Below are positions 33,576-41,268 of a DNA stretch of 64,000 bases, in pieces (the first letter of the stretch is position 1; every line of letters starts with the position of its first letter). Source of the DNA: Paracoccus sp041927875 (GTDB taxonomy: Bacteria; Pseudomonadota; Alphaproteobacteria; Rhodobacterales; Rhodobacteraceae); the NCBI RefSeq assembly GCF_041927875.1, contig NZ_JBHFHN010000003.1; one strand, given 5' to 3'. The notes under the pieces are model-generated. The model worked only from the letters and a program-made list of their open reading frames with translations, did no database searches and was not told the DNA's origin. Position numbers and translations under genes: made by a program.

Positions 33576-33599
33576 GGGCGGCACCCGAAGGTGCCGCCC
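33576..33599. terminator. Bidirectional terminator after the P1 peptidase gene
   Basis: Perfect 10-bp stem GGGCGGCACC / GGTGCCGCCC with a CGAA tetraloop, 4 bp after the stop at 33571 and 27 bp from the convergent SH3 gene. Confidence 0.8.
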
Positions 33600-33626
33600 A
33601 GTTCCGCGTTTGCCGGAGGGATCGGC

Positions 33627-34295
33627 TTAGCGGTAGATGTAGACGATCTTGCGCTCGCCCGGCTCGACCAGAACGGTCTGGCCGTTGATGACCAGATAGC
33701 GATATTCGCTGTCCGGGATTTCATGCAGCGTCACGCTGTCGGGAATGCCCGCACCGACGACGACTTCCCCATCCAGATAGACCGGGTCAACCTTGTGCTC
33801 GGTCACATAGGTGGTCACGGTCTGGGTCGGCTCGGCCACGTCACCGGCGACGGCACCGGCCATCGCACCGACGGCAGCCCCGATCGGCCCGGCGATCAGC
33901 GCACCGGCAATGGCACCGGTCACGCCGCCGGCGGTCGCACCCTCGCCGGTTTTCGGCGCGGTGTATTCAATCACCTGCACGCCGGCTTCCTGGCGATGCG
34001 GATAGATCGATTCCACCGTGTCGCCCTTCGGCACGGTCAGGTAGTCGGCATAGGCCCAGCCTTCCAGCTTTTTGCCGTCCTCGGCGGTATAGGCCACCTG
34101 ACACCAGTTGGCGGTGTCGATGCAGCCGACGATCACTGCGTCCTTGCCGCCCGGAATGGCACCGATCACGTTGTGCTGGACACCGGGGCCAGACCGGACG
34201 TTCAGGTCCATCGCAGCGGTGGCGGTGGTTTCAGCCATCGCCGCACCGGCAAACATCAGGGTGGCAATCGCACTGGTCATAAGCGTCTTGCGCAT
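33627..34295 (-). CDS. SH3-domain periplasmic protein with glycine zipper and DUF1236 end
   Basis: 222 residues. Signal peptide MRKTLMTSAIATLMFAGAAMA; bacterial SH3 domain at about 25-90 (LNVRSGPGVQHNVIGAIP...GWAYADYL); a glycine-zipper-like Ala/Gly segment at about 118-150 (GAIAGALIAGPIGAAVGAMAG) that may insert in a membrane; and a C-terminal DUF1236-like stretch (YRYLVINGQTVLVEPGERKIVYIY). Probably envelope-associated and cell-wall related. GGAAC ribosome binding site precedes ATG 34295. Confidence 0.85.
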   Translation of the reverse strand: MRKTLMTSAIATLMFAGAAMAETTATAAMDLNVRSGPGVQHNVIGAIPGGKDAVIVGCIDTANWCQVAYTAEDGKKLEGWAYADYLTVPKGDTVESIYPHRQEAGVQVIEYTAPKTGEGATAGGVTGAIAGALIAGPIGAAVGAMAGAVAGDVAEPTQTVTTYVTEHKVDPVYLDGEVVVGAGIPDSVTLHEIPDSEYRYLVINGQTVLVEPGERKIVYIYR

Positions 34296-34475
34296 GTCAG
34301 TTCCTTTCTGGATTGGCGGGCTGGCAGGCCCGGCCGTTTTACTGCCACTCAACTTCGGCGGTGCGAAAGCGTTCCCGCCGCTCACCGATCCGTGACCGGT
34401 GCGGCGCGGCCCGCCCGCCACTGGACAAGCCCGCGCGCGCCGTGTTTGCTGACCCCGTCGCAGAGGAGCGTTGCC

Positions 34476-35948
34476 ATGGCCGAGACCAACCTGAAGTCGC
34501 TGTTGAAAGACCCCACCCTGCTGCCGGACCGCGCCTTTGTCGCCGGTGAATGGGTTCAGGCCGACAGCGGCGCGCGCTTTGATGTGGTGAACCCGGCGCG
34601 CGGCGACGTGATCGCCAGCGTCCCCGATCTGGGCCGCGCCGAGACCGCCCGCGCCATTGCCTCCGCCGCCGAGGCGATGAAGGACTGGGCCGCACGCACC
34701 GGCAAGGAACGCGCCGCGATCATGCGCCGCTGGTTCGACCTGATGATGGCCAATCAGGATGACCTGGGCACGATCCTGACCGCCGAGATGGGCAAACCCC
34801 TGGCCGAGGCCAAGGGTGAGATCGCCTATGGCGCCGCCTTCATCGAGTTCTTCGGCGAAGAGGCCAAGCGCGTCTATGGCGAAACCATTCCCGGCCATCA
34901 GCGCGACAAGCGCATCACCGTGTTGAAACAGCCGATCGGGGTGGTCGGCTCGATCACGCCGTGGAACTTTCCGAATGCGATGATCACCCGCAAATGCGGC
35001 CCCGCACTGGCCGTGGGCTGCGGCTTTGTCGCCCGCCCCGCTGCCGAAACGCCGCTGTCGGCGCTTGCGCTTGCGGTGCTGGGCGAACGCGCGGGCCTGC
35101 CCAAGGGCATCTTCAGCGTCATCACCTCGACCCAGTCCAGCGCCATCGGCAAAGAGTTCTGCGAAAACCCGCTGGTGCGCAAGCTGACGTTCACCGGCTC
35201 GACCGAGGTGGGCCGCATCCTGCTGCGTCAGGCCGCCGATCAGGTGATGAAGTGCAGCATGGAACTGGGCGGCAACGCGCCCTTCATCGTCTTTGACGAC
35301 GCCGATCTGGATGCGGCGGTCGATGGCGCGATGATGTCGAAGTTCCGCAACAACGGCCAGACCTGCGTCTGCGCCAACCGCATCTATGTGCAGGCCGGGG
35401 TCTATGACGCTTTTGCCGAAAAGCTGACGGCTGCGGTGCGCAAGCTGAAGGTCGGCGACGGGCTGACCGACGGGGTGACAACCGGGCCGCTGATTTCGGC
35501 CGATGCCGTTGAAAAGGTTGAAGAGCATATCGCGGACGTGATCGCGGGCGGAGGCAAGGTCGTCACCGGCGGTGCGCGTCATGATCTGGGCGGCACCTTC
35601 TTTCAGCCGACCGTGGTGACCGGCGTCACCCAGGACATGAAGGTCGCGGTCGAGGAAACCTTCGGCCCCGTCGCCCCGCTGTTCCGCTTTGAGACCGAGG
35701 CCGAGGTGATCGAAATGGCCAATGCCACGATCTTCGGTCTGGCCAGCTATTTCTATGCCCGCGACATCGGCCGCATCACCCGCGTGCAAGAGGCGCTGGA
35801 ATACGGCATCGTCGGGGTGAACACCGGCATCATCTCGACCGAGCTGGGGCCGTTCGGCGGCGTCAAGCAATCGGGCCTGGGGCGCGAGGGCAGCCACCAC
35901 GGCATCGATGACTTCCTTGAGATGAAATATATCTGCCTGTCGATCTAG
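34476..35948 (+). CDS. gabD: NAD(P)+-dependent succinate-semialdehyde dehydrogenase
   Basis: 490 residues, aldehyde dehydrogenase superfamily. Catalytic E263 in MELGGNAP and C297 in GQTCVCAN, with the CVC pair (C297/C299) that is typical of GabD and allows redox control. ITPWNFP near 160 and FTGSTEVG near 240 bind the cofactor. Oxidises succinate semialdehyde to succinate in GABA catabolism; no gabT is in the window, so the physiological route is inferred. GGAG precedes ATG 34476. Confidence 0.93.
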   Translation: MAETNLKSLLKDPTLLPDRAFVAGEWVQADSGARFDVVNPARGDVIASVPDLGRAETARAIASAAEAMKDWAARTGKERAAIMRRWFDLMMANQDDLGTILTAEMGKPLAEAKGEIAYGAAFIEFFGEEAKRVYGETIPGHQRDKRITVLKQPIGVVGSITPWNFPNAMITRKCGPALAVGCGFVARPAAETPLSALALAVLGERAGLPKGIFSVITSTQSSAIGKEFCENPLVRKLTFTGSTEVGRILLRQAADQVMKCSMELGGNAPFIVFDDADLDAAVDGAMMSKFRNNGQTCVCANRIYVQAGVYDAFAEKLTAAVRKLKVGDGLTDGVTTGPLISADAVEKVEEHIADVIAGGGKVVTGGARHDLGGTFFQPTVVTGVTQDMKVAVEETFGPVAPLFRFETEAEVIEMANATIFGLASYFYARDIGRITRVQEALEYGIVGVNTGIISTELGPFGGVKQSGLGREGSHHGIDDFLEMKYICLSI

Positions 35949-35981
35949 CGAATTAACGCGTCCTTAGGGCGAATCACCTAA

Positions 35982-36005
35982 CCCTTGCCGTAACCGTAGC
36001 AAGGG
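35982..36005 (+). promoter_or_regulatory. Hairpin covering the chemoreceptor ribosome binding site
   Basis: CCCTTGC (35982-35988) pairs perfectly with GCAAGGG (35999-36005), the right arm being the Shine-Dalgarno sequence of the chemoreceptor gene. When folded, translation from ATG 36014 would be reduced. The loop is 10 nt. Confidence 0.5.
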
Positions 36006-36013
36006 AGATGGTA

Positions 36014-38086
36014 ATGTTTGGCAAACGACGCGTCGGCGCAGATCTGGAGACAGCCGGGCTGCTGCAAGCCCTGGATCGTGCGCAGGCAATGATCTGGTTC
36101 AGCCCCGATGGCACCGTGCTGGAGGCGAACCAGAACTTTCTGGACGCCATCGGCTATCGGCGCGACGAGATCGTGGGGCGCCATCATTCGATGTTCGTCG
36201 AACCCGCCTATGCGGCCTCGGCCGAATACCGACAGTTCTGGGAACGGCTGCGCGCCGGCGATCTGCACCGCGACACCTTTCCGCGCATCCGCAAGTCGGG
36301 CGATGTGCTGTGGATTGAGGCCAGTTACAACCCGGTGATCGGCCCGGATGGCCGCGTGGTCAAGGTGGTGAAGTTTGCCACCGACGTCACCGCATCCAAG
36401 CTTGCCGCCGCCGATGCCCAGGGCAAGATCGCGGTTCTCAACCAGGCTCAGGCGATGATCGAGTTCACGCTGGACGGCATCATCCTAACCGCCAACGACC
36501 TGTTCCTGAAATCGACCGGCTATCGCCTGGATGAGATCGTAGGCCAGCACCACCGCATCTTCATGCGTCCGGCCGAGGCCAAAGGCGCGGCCTATGTGAC
36601 CTTCTGGAAGGCCCTGGCCCAGGGCGAGGCGCAGGACGGCGACTTCGTGCGCCTGACCCGCGACGGGCATGAAATCACCTTGCGCGCCACCTATTCACCG
36701 GTGCGCGGACCGATGGGCGATCTGGTGAAGGTCGTCAAGATCGCCCGCGACGTGACCGCGCTGCGCAACCAGATGGCCGATGCCGCCGGTCAGCTTGCCG
36801 CGATTTCGCGCGCCCAGGCCGTGATCGAGTTCGACATGACCGGCAATATCCTGCGGGCGAATGACAATTTCTGCACCGCCCTTGGCTATCGCGCGGATGA
36901 GATCGTCGGGCGTCACCATTCGATCTTCGTGCGCCCCGATGAGGTGACAAGCAGCAGCTATCATGAGTTCTGGGCAGCGCTTGGCCGCGGCGACTTTCAG
37001 GCTGCGGAATATCTGCGGATCGGCAAGGGCGGGAAAGAGGTCTGGATCCAGGCCAGCTACAACCCGATCTTCGACCCCGAGGGCCGCGCCTTCAAGGTCG
37101 TCAAATATGCGACCGACATCACCGCGCAAAAGCGTGCGATCCAGACGATCCGCACCTGCATCAGCCAACTGGCCGAAGGCGATCTGACCGGTCGCATCGA
37201 CCAGTCCTTCCCCGCGGAATACGAACAGGTCCGTCACGACCTGAACGGCATGACCGCCCATCTGGGCGATGTGATGATGGCCGTCACCGACCGCGCCCAC
37301 CAGATTCAGGGCCAGGCCGAGGACATCAAGTCCGCCGCCGCCGATCTGTCGCGCCGCACCGAACAGCAGGCCGCCACGCTGGAAGAAACCGCAGCCGCCA
37401 TTGATGAGATGACCTCATCCATCAAATCCGCCTCGGATGGCGCGGCCCAGGCCAGCCGGGTCGTGGAAACCGCGCGCCAAAACGCCGACAGCAGCGGCGC
37501 CGTGGTGCGCCAGGCGGTCGAGGCGATGGGCGAAATCGCCGAGGGGTCCAAGCGCATTTCGTCGATCACCTCGGTCATCGAGGAAATCGCCTTCCAGACC
37601 AACCTGCTGGCCCTGAACGCGGGTGTCGAGGCCGCCCGCGCGGGCGAAGCCGGGCGCGGCTTCGCCGTCGTCGCCTCCGAGGTGCGCGCACTGGCGCTGC
37701 GGTCATCGGATGCCGCGCGTGAAATCGCCGGGCTAATCTCGGAATCCGGCGATCAGGTGCGGCGCGGAGTCGATCTGGTCAACCAGGCGGGGGCGGCGCT
37801 GGACAGCATCCAGACCTCGGTGCGCGAAATCCATCTGCGCGTGACTGACATTGCCACCTCGTCCCAGGAACAGGCCGCCGGTCTGGCCGAGATCAACATC
37901 GCCGTGAACCATCTGGACCAAGTGACCCAGCAGAACGCCGCGATGACCGCCCAGACGAATGACGCGACGGCCGGCCTGTCCGAGGTTGCGGATCGCCTGG
38001 CCCAGGATATGAGCCAGTTCCAGCTTCCCGCCATGTCGCCAGGCGCACGCAATAGTAACGGCGACAACACCCATTGGGCGGCTTAG
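36014..38086 (+). CDS. Cytoplasmic methyl-accepting chemotaxis protein with three PAS domains
   Basis: 690 residues, no membrane helix. Three tandem PAS/PAC units at about 15-135, 136-257 and 258-380 share the pattern YRxDEIVGRHHxxF...FWxAL..G and A(S/T)YxPx(x)(D/G)P.G...KVVK.A.D(V/I)T. Next a linker with HAMP-like features (ISQLAEGDLTGRIDQSFPAEY), then the signalling domain with the hairpin tip FQTNLLALNAGVEAARAGEAGRGFAVVASEVRAL type sequence at about residues 525-560. It resembles McpS/Aer-type sensors of redox or energy state. Lacks an obvious C-terminal CheR tether. ATG 36014 is preferred to 36008 because of spacing to AAGGGAG. Confidence 0.93.
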   Translation: MFGKRRVGADLETAGLLQALDRAQAMIWFSPDGTVLEANQNFLDAIGYRRDEIVGRHHSMFVEPAYAASAEYRQFWERLRAGDLHRDTFPRIRKSGDVLWIEASYNPVIGPDGRVVKVVKFATDVTASKLAAADAQGKIAVLNQAQAMIEFTLDGIILTANDLFLKSTGYRLDEIVGQHHRIFMRPAEAKGAAYVTFWKALAQGEAQDGDFVRLTRDGHEITLRATYSPVRGPMGDLVKVVKIARDVTALRNQMADAAGQLAAISRAQAVIEFDMTGNILRANDNFCTALGYRADEIVGRHHSIFVRPDEVTSSSYHEFWAALGRGDFQAAEYLRIGKGGKEVWIQASYNPIFDPEGRAFKVVKYATDITAQKRAIQTIRTCISQLAEGDLTGRIDQSFPAEYEQVRHDLNGMTAHLGDVMMAVTDRAHQIQGQAEDIKSAAADLSRRTEQQAATLEETAAAIDEMTSSIKSASDGAAQASRVVETARQNADSSGAVVRQAVEAMGEIAEGSKRISSITSVIEEIAFQTNLLALNAGVEAARAGEAGRGFAVVASEVRALALRSSDAAREIAGLISESGDQVRRGVDLVNQAGAALDSIQTSVREIHLRVTDIATSSQEQAAGLAEINIAVNHLDQVTQQNAAMTAQTNDATAGLSEVADRLAQDMSQFQLPAMSPGARNSNGDNTHWAA

Positions 38087-38501
38087 ACCATCGGCCTGTG
38101 CGGTCTCGGCTGGCGCGCGCATCAAGCGCGTGCCACGCCGAACCCAAGGACGTCGCGTGACTGATGATGTGGCGTCGTGGCAAGGCGAAGCTGGATTGCG
38201 TTCACGCGGCGATCTGGCGCGTAGCCGCCCCGGACGGAGCGCGCGAAACACGCCAGCCCTAGGCGTCCCGCCTCGGCGAGGGCGCCTTGGTGCGGCCTCG
38301 CCCCGGGTCAACGTGTAGCGCAACCCGGCTACCGGCCCTTGGCACGTTCCACATCGCCAGGCCGCAAGGTTGCGGGCGAAAGGCAGCGGATAAAACAAAG
38401 CCGGTTCGCGACCACGCAAGGCGCATGGCCAACCAGCAACAGCGGCGGGCCGCGCTACGGAAAAACCGGCGCGCTGTTTCGGAAAGGAAAGGGCGCACAG
38501 G

Positions 38502-38669
38502 TTGCAGCAGCTCGCCCCGTATCGGGCGCTGTATCGCCACTTTACCCCGGAGCAGTGTAACTTCGCCCTGGAGTAGAGCAGCTTCGCCCCGGAAGAACCT
38601 CCAACCCGGCGCGCGCGACCGCCCCTTCCCACGCCCGACACCGCGATGTCGCAAGGTTTCACGCGAACG
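38502..38669. repeat. Direct repeat copy 1 with three 21-bp units
   Basis: Begins TTGCAGCAGCTCGCCCCGTA and ends ACGCGAACG. Contains three consecutive 21-bp units at 38532, 38553 and 38574, each ending CCCyGGA(G/A). Copy 2 at 38789 is about 85-90% similar by eye and lacks exactly one unit. Confidence 0.85.
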
Positions 38670-38788
38670 CAGGGGGGTGAACGAAAGCCGAGCGACGGTC
38701 ACGCCAACCGGCGCGCCAGCTGGAAACACATGCCGGGCGCGCCACGAAATGATCGACACTCTGATTCCGACCGGAACAGGCCCAAGCG

Positions 38789-38935
38789 TTACAGCAGCCC
38801 GCCCCGTATCGGGCGCTGTATTGCCACTTTACCCCGAAGCAGTGCAACTTCGCCCCGGAAGAACCTCCAGTCCGGCGCGCGCGACCGCCCCTTGGCATGT
38901 CCGACGCCGCGATGTCGGAAGGCTGCACGCGAACG
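38789..38935. repeat. Direct repeat copy 2 with two 21-bp units
   Basis: Begins TTACAGCAGCCCGCCCCGTA and ends ACGCGAACG; 21 bp shorter than copy 1 because it has two units (38819, 38840) rather than three. Flanks after both copies (TGAACG...GGTCACGCCA) are also alike, so the duplicated block may extend further. Confidence 0.85.
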
Positions 38936-39313
38936 GTGACGGGCGATCGAAAACGACGGCAGCCGGTGAACGCAAACCGGGTCAAGGTCACGCCAGACGC
39001 CCCCGACGGAACCTGGCAAGGTTGTTGACGAACAAGCGCGGCGACGCCGAACATGGTGAATTGCACTCATCCTGCCGGGCGATGCAGTCAGACAGGCAAG
39101 GCCAAGCAGGAAAGGGCCGTCCGTTCGGTGCGAAGCGCTGGCTATCGGGCGACGCAGCGATGGCTGGAAACGGTGCGGATCGGCAGCCTGTCTCGCCCTC
39201 GCGATGCCGCAACGCACAAGGTTGGCCACCAGTCCAAGATAGCAGTGCCATGTGGCTTCCGCCCGCATAGCCAGCCAAGCCGACCAATTCGATCGGCCAG
39301 GCGCGCCGTGAAA

Positions 39314-39336
39314 AGGCCGCCCGGTCGGGGCGGCCT
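39314..39336 (-). terminator. Terminator downstream of trcR
   Basis: AGGCCGCCC / GGGCGGCCT, 9-bp stem. Read on the minus strand it is followed by TTTT, as an intrinsic terminator for the trcR transcript should be; it lies about 75 bp past the trcR stop. Confidence 0.75.
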
Positions 39337-39411
39337 GTCATGGATCAGCTTTCACGCATCCGCCCGTCACCGATCAAACCTTGCGGCGCCCCAACGGCGG
39401 GCGTGCGTCGA

Positions 39412-40197
39412 TCAGCGCCGACGGCGGTCGGTGTCGTCCTCGTCCTCATCCTCGGCGTCGCCGGGCAGGTTGAAGAAGCTGTCGGCGTCAGAGTAATCGC
39501 GCTTTTCGTCGACTTCCTCGGCCTCATCGGCCTGATCCTTGGCGCCTGAAAGGGTAAAGTTCTCAAGCCCGGCGATAGCGGTCGGCAGGCGGGGTTCCTG
39601 GCTCATGCCCAGGCTCGATTCGGTCGAGACCAGCTTGCGACGTTCATCATCGCTCATCACGACGCCCTCGGCGGCCTTCTTCTTGGCCGCCTTCTGCACT
39701 TCGGCATCCAGCTCGGTCTGTTTGCACAGGCCCAGGGCGACCGGATCGATCGGCGTAATGTTCTGGATGTTCCAGTGGCTGCGGTCACGGATCGAGGCGA
39801 TGGTCGGCTTGGTGGTGCCGACCAGCCGCGCGATCTGGGCGTCGGCCAGTTCCGGGTGGAACTTGACAAGCCACAGGATCGAGGCCGGGCGGTCCTGACG
39901 CTTGGACAGCGGCGTATAGCGCGGGCCGCGGCGCTTTTCCTCGCCCACGGCGGCGGGGTTGCTTTTGATCCGCAGCTTTTGCAGCGGGTTCGCCTCGGCC
40001 GCCTTGATTTCCTCGGCGTCAAGCTGGTTCGAGGCGATGGGGTCGAAACCCTTGACGCCGGTCGCGACGTCGCCATCGGCGATGCCCTGCACCTCAAGCT
40101 CGTGCAGGCCGCAGAAATCGGCGATCTGCTTGAAGCTGAGCGTCGTGTTGTCGACCAGCCAGACGGCGGTAGCCTTGGCCATCAGCGGTTTTGCCAT
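39412..40197 (-). CDS. trcR: DUF1013 family protein, cell cycle transcriptional regulator TrcR
   Basis: 261 residues. The opening TAVWLVDNTTLSFKQIADFCGLHELEVQGIADGD is the DUF1013 hallmark, with a helix-turn-helix-like segment (LSFKQIADFCGLHELEVQGI) and a second one (DAQIARLVGTTKPTIASI). In Caulobacter the homologue is known as TrcR and acts in cell-cycle gene expression. The C-terminal 60 residues are acidic and end DEDEDDTDRRRR. AGGAG lies 7 nt before ATG 40197. Divergent from the RNase T2 gene. Confidence 0.9.
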   Translation of the reverse strand: MAKPLMAKATAVWLVDNTTLSFKQIADFCGLHELEVQGIADGDVATGVKGFDPIASNQLDAEEIKAAEANPLQKLRIKSNPAAVGEEKRRGPRYTPLSKRQDRPASILWLVKFHPELADAQIARLVGTTKPTIASIRDRSHWNIQNITPIDPVALGLCKQTELDAEVQKAAKKKAAEGVVMSDDERRKLVSTESSLGMSQEPRLPTAIAGLENFTLSGAKDQADEAEEVDEKRDYSDADSFFNLPGDAEDEDEDDTDRRRR

Positions 40198-40336
40198 CGG
40201 ATCACTCCTTTACAAATCTTTCCCGCGCCGGGAAAACGGCTGCGGTCCGGGGTCGTCCCTGGGCCCGCGTGGTCCTCGTTTTCGGGGGATTGTCGGCTAT
40301 ATAGGCGCGAAACGTCCGCAGGAAAAGGAAAAAGCG

Positions 40337-40984
40337 ATGCGTTTGACCCATCTTTGCCTGGGCCTGGCGATGTGCGTGTGGGCGGGCGCGGCAGCGGCGC
40401 AGGACCGCGGGCGGGCGGGCGATTTCCATTACTACGTCTTGTCGCTGAGCTGGTCGCCGAACTGGTGCGCGACCACCGGCGATGCGCGCAATGCCGAACA
40501 ATGCCGCCGCGGCACCGGCCATGCCTTTGTTCTGCATGGACTTTGGCCGCAATACGAACAGGGCTGGCCGCAGGATTGCGCAACCGCGGAACGCGATCCG
40601 TCGCGGCGCGAAAGTCAGGCGATGGCCGACATCATGGGGTCGGGCGGGCTGGCCTGGTATCAGTGGCAAAAGCATGGCCGCTGCACCGGGCTGTCGGCCA
40701 GGGGCTATTACGACACCGCGCGCGAGGCCGTGGGCCGCATTGCAATTCCCAAGGTTTTCAAGGGCCTGGACCGGGACGTGCGGCTGCCCGCCTCGGTCGT
40801 CGAGGAGGCGTTCCTGCAGGCCAACCCCGATCTGAGCGCGGACATGATCACCATCACCTGCAACGACGGCTACATCCAGGAGGCGCGGATCTGCCTGACC
40901 AAGGATCTGACGCCGCGGCGTTGCGGATCGGACGCGTTGCGCGATTGCCGCATGACCAATGCCCGCATGGATGCAGTCCGCTGA
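40337..40984 (+). CDS. Ribonuclease T2 family secreted protein with altered CAS-II motif
   Basis: 215 residues. Signal peptide (LTHLCLGLAMCVWAGAAAAQ), then the RNase T2 fold. CAS-I is intact: FVLHGLWPQ with H67 as catalytic candidate. CAS-II reads WYQWQKHGRC (107-116): the usual HEW is YQW, so the first catalytic His and the Glu are Tyr108 and Gln109, while K112, H113 and G114 remain. Four or more cysteines suit a periplasmic or secreted location. Activity is therefore uncertain; if active it would use H67 and H113 alone. Confidence 0.88.
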   Translation: MRLTHLCLGLAMCVWAGAAAAQDRGRAGDFHYYVLSLSWSPNWCATTGDARNAEQCRRGTGHAFVLHGLWPQYEQGWPQDCATAERDPSRRESQAMADIMGSGGLAWYQWQKHGRCTGLSARGYYDTAREAVGRIAIPKVFKGLDRDVRLPASVVEEAFLQANPDLSADMITITCNDGYIQEARICLTKDLTPRRCGSDALRDCRMTNARMDAVR

Positions 40985-40986
40985 AA

Positions 40987-41063
40987 TCGCAGGGAAATCG
41001 CGTATTTTTCCCGTATCGCGCGCGTCATTTTCGCGTATCTTTTGCGTATCACGTTTGCATCAC
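40987..41063. repeat. 11-bp tandem repeat array upstream of the ABC-F gene
   Basis: Seven successive 11-mers, the first and last diverged: 40998 TCGCGTATTTT, 41009 TCCCGTATCGC, 41020 GCGCGTCATTT, 41031 TCGCGTATCTT, 41042 TTGCGTATCAC, 41053 GTTTGCATCAC. The GTAT cores at 41002, 41013, 41035 and 41046 fall on one face of the helix. It lies 3-80 bp after the RNase stop and about 150 bp before the ABC-F start. Confidence 0.8.
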
Positions 41064-41151
41064 GCCCGCCGCTTGCGGGACGCTGGAACTTGCATAACCG
41101 CAACGCGGCCCTATCTTGCCGCCAATCCGTCCTGACAGGAGCATCGCCGAC

Positions 41152-41268
41152 ATGGACCTGACCCACCGCGCCAACCCCCACCCGGTTTCGCTGCGAAAGG
41201 TCATGTCTGATGCCTGCCACCCCCTCACCCGTTGTCACCCTGTCGGGCCTGTGCTGGTCCACCCCTGA
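41152..41268 (+). CDS. Possible upstream open reading frame in the ABC-F leader
   Basis: 38 codons starting MDLTHRANPHPVSLRKV, with AGGAG 10 nt before the ATG, a better ribosome binding site than that of the ABC-F gene. It overlaps the first 20 codons of the ABC-F frame in another frame. Resistance-type ABC-F genes elsewhere are controlled by such leaders; no conserved family is recognised here. Confidence 0.35.
   Translation: MDLTHRANPHPVSLRKVMSDACHPLTRCHPVGPVLVHP

Larger units (their letters stand above)
38087..39411. other. 1.3-kb gene-free region with duplicated sequence
   Basis: No convincing gene on either strand. Open frames here are Arg/Pro-rich, mutually overlapping and contain the same repeated segment, so they are not reported. 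The region contains a direct duplication (38502-38669 and 38789-38935) with 21-bp units inside and a terminator near its right end (39314-39336). It looks like relic or repeat-generated DNA. Confidence 0.7.

Noticed and set aside
38287..39270. Open frames in the duplicated region (for example 327 codons on plus)
   Set aside because: Mutually overlapping Arg/Pro/Ser-rich frames on both strands, each including the same duplicated DNA; no ribosome binding site or domain stands out.
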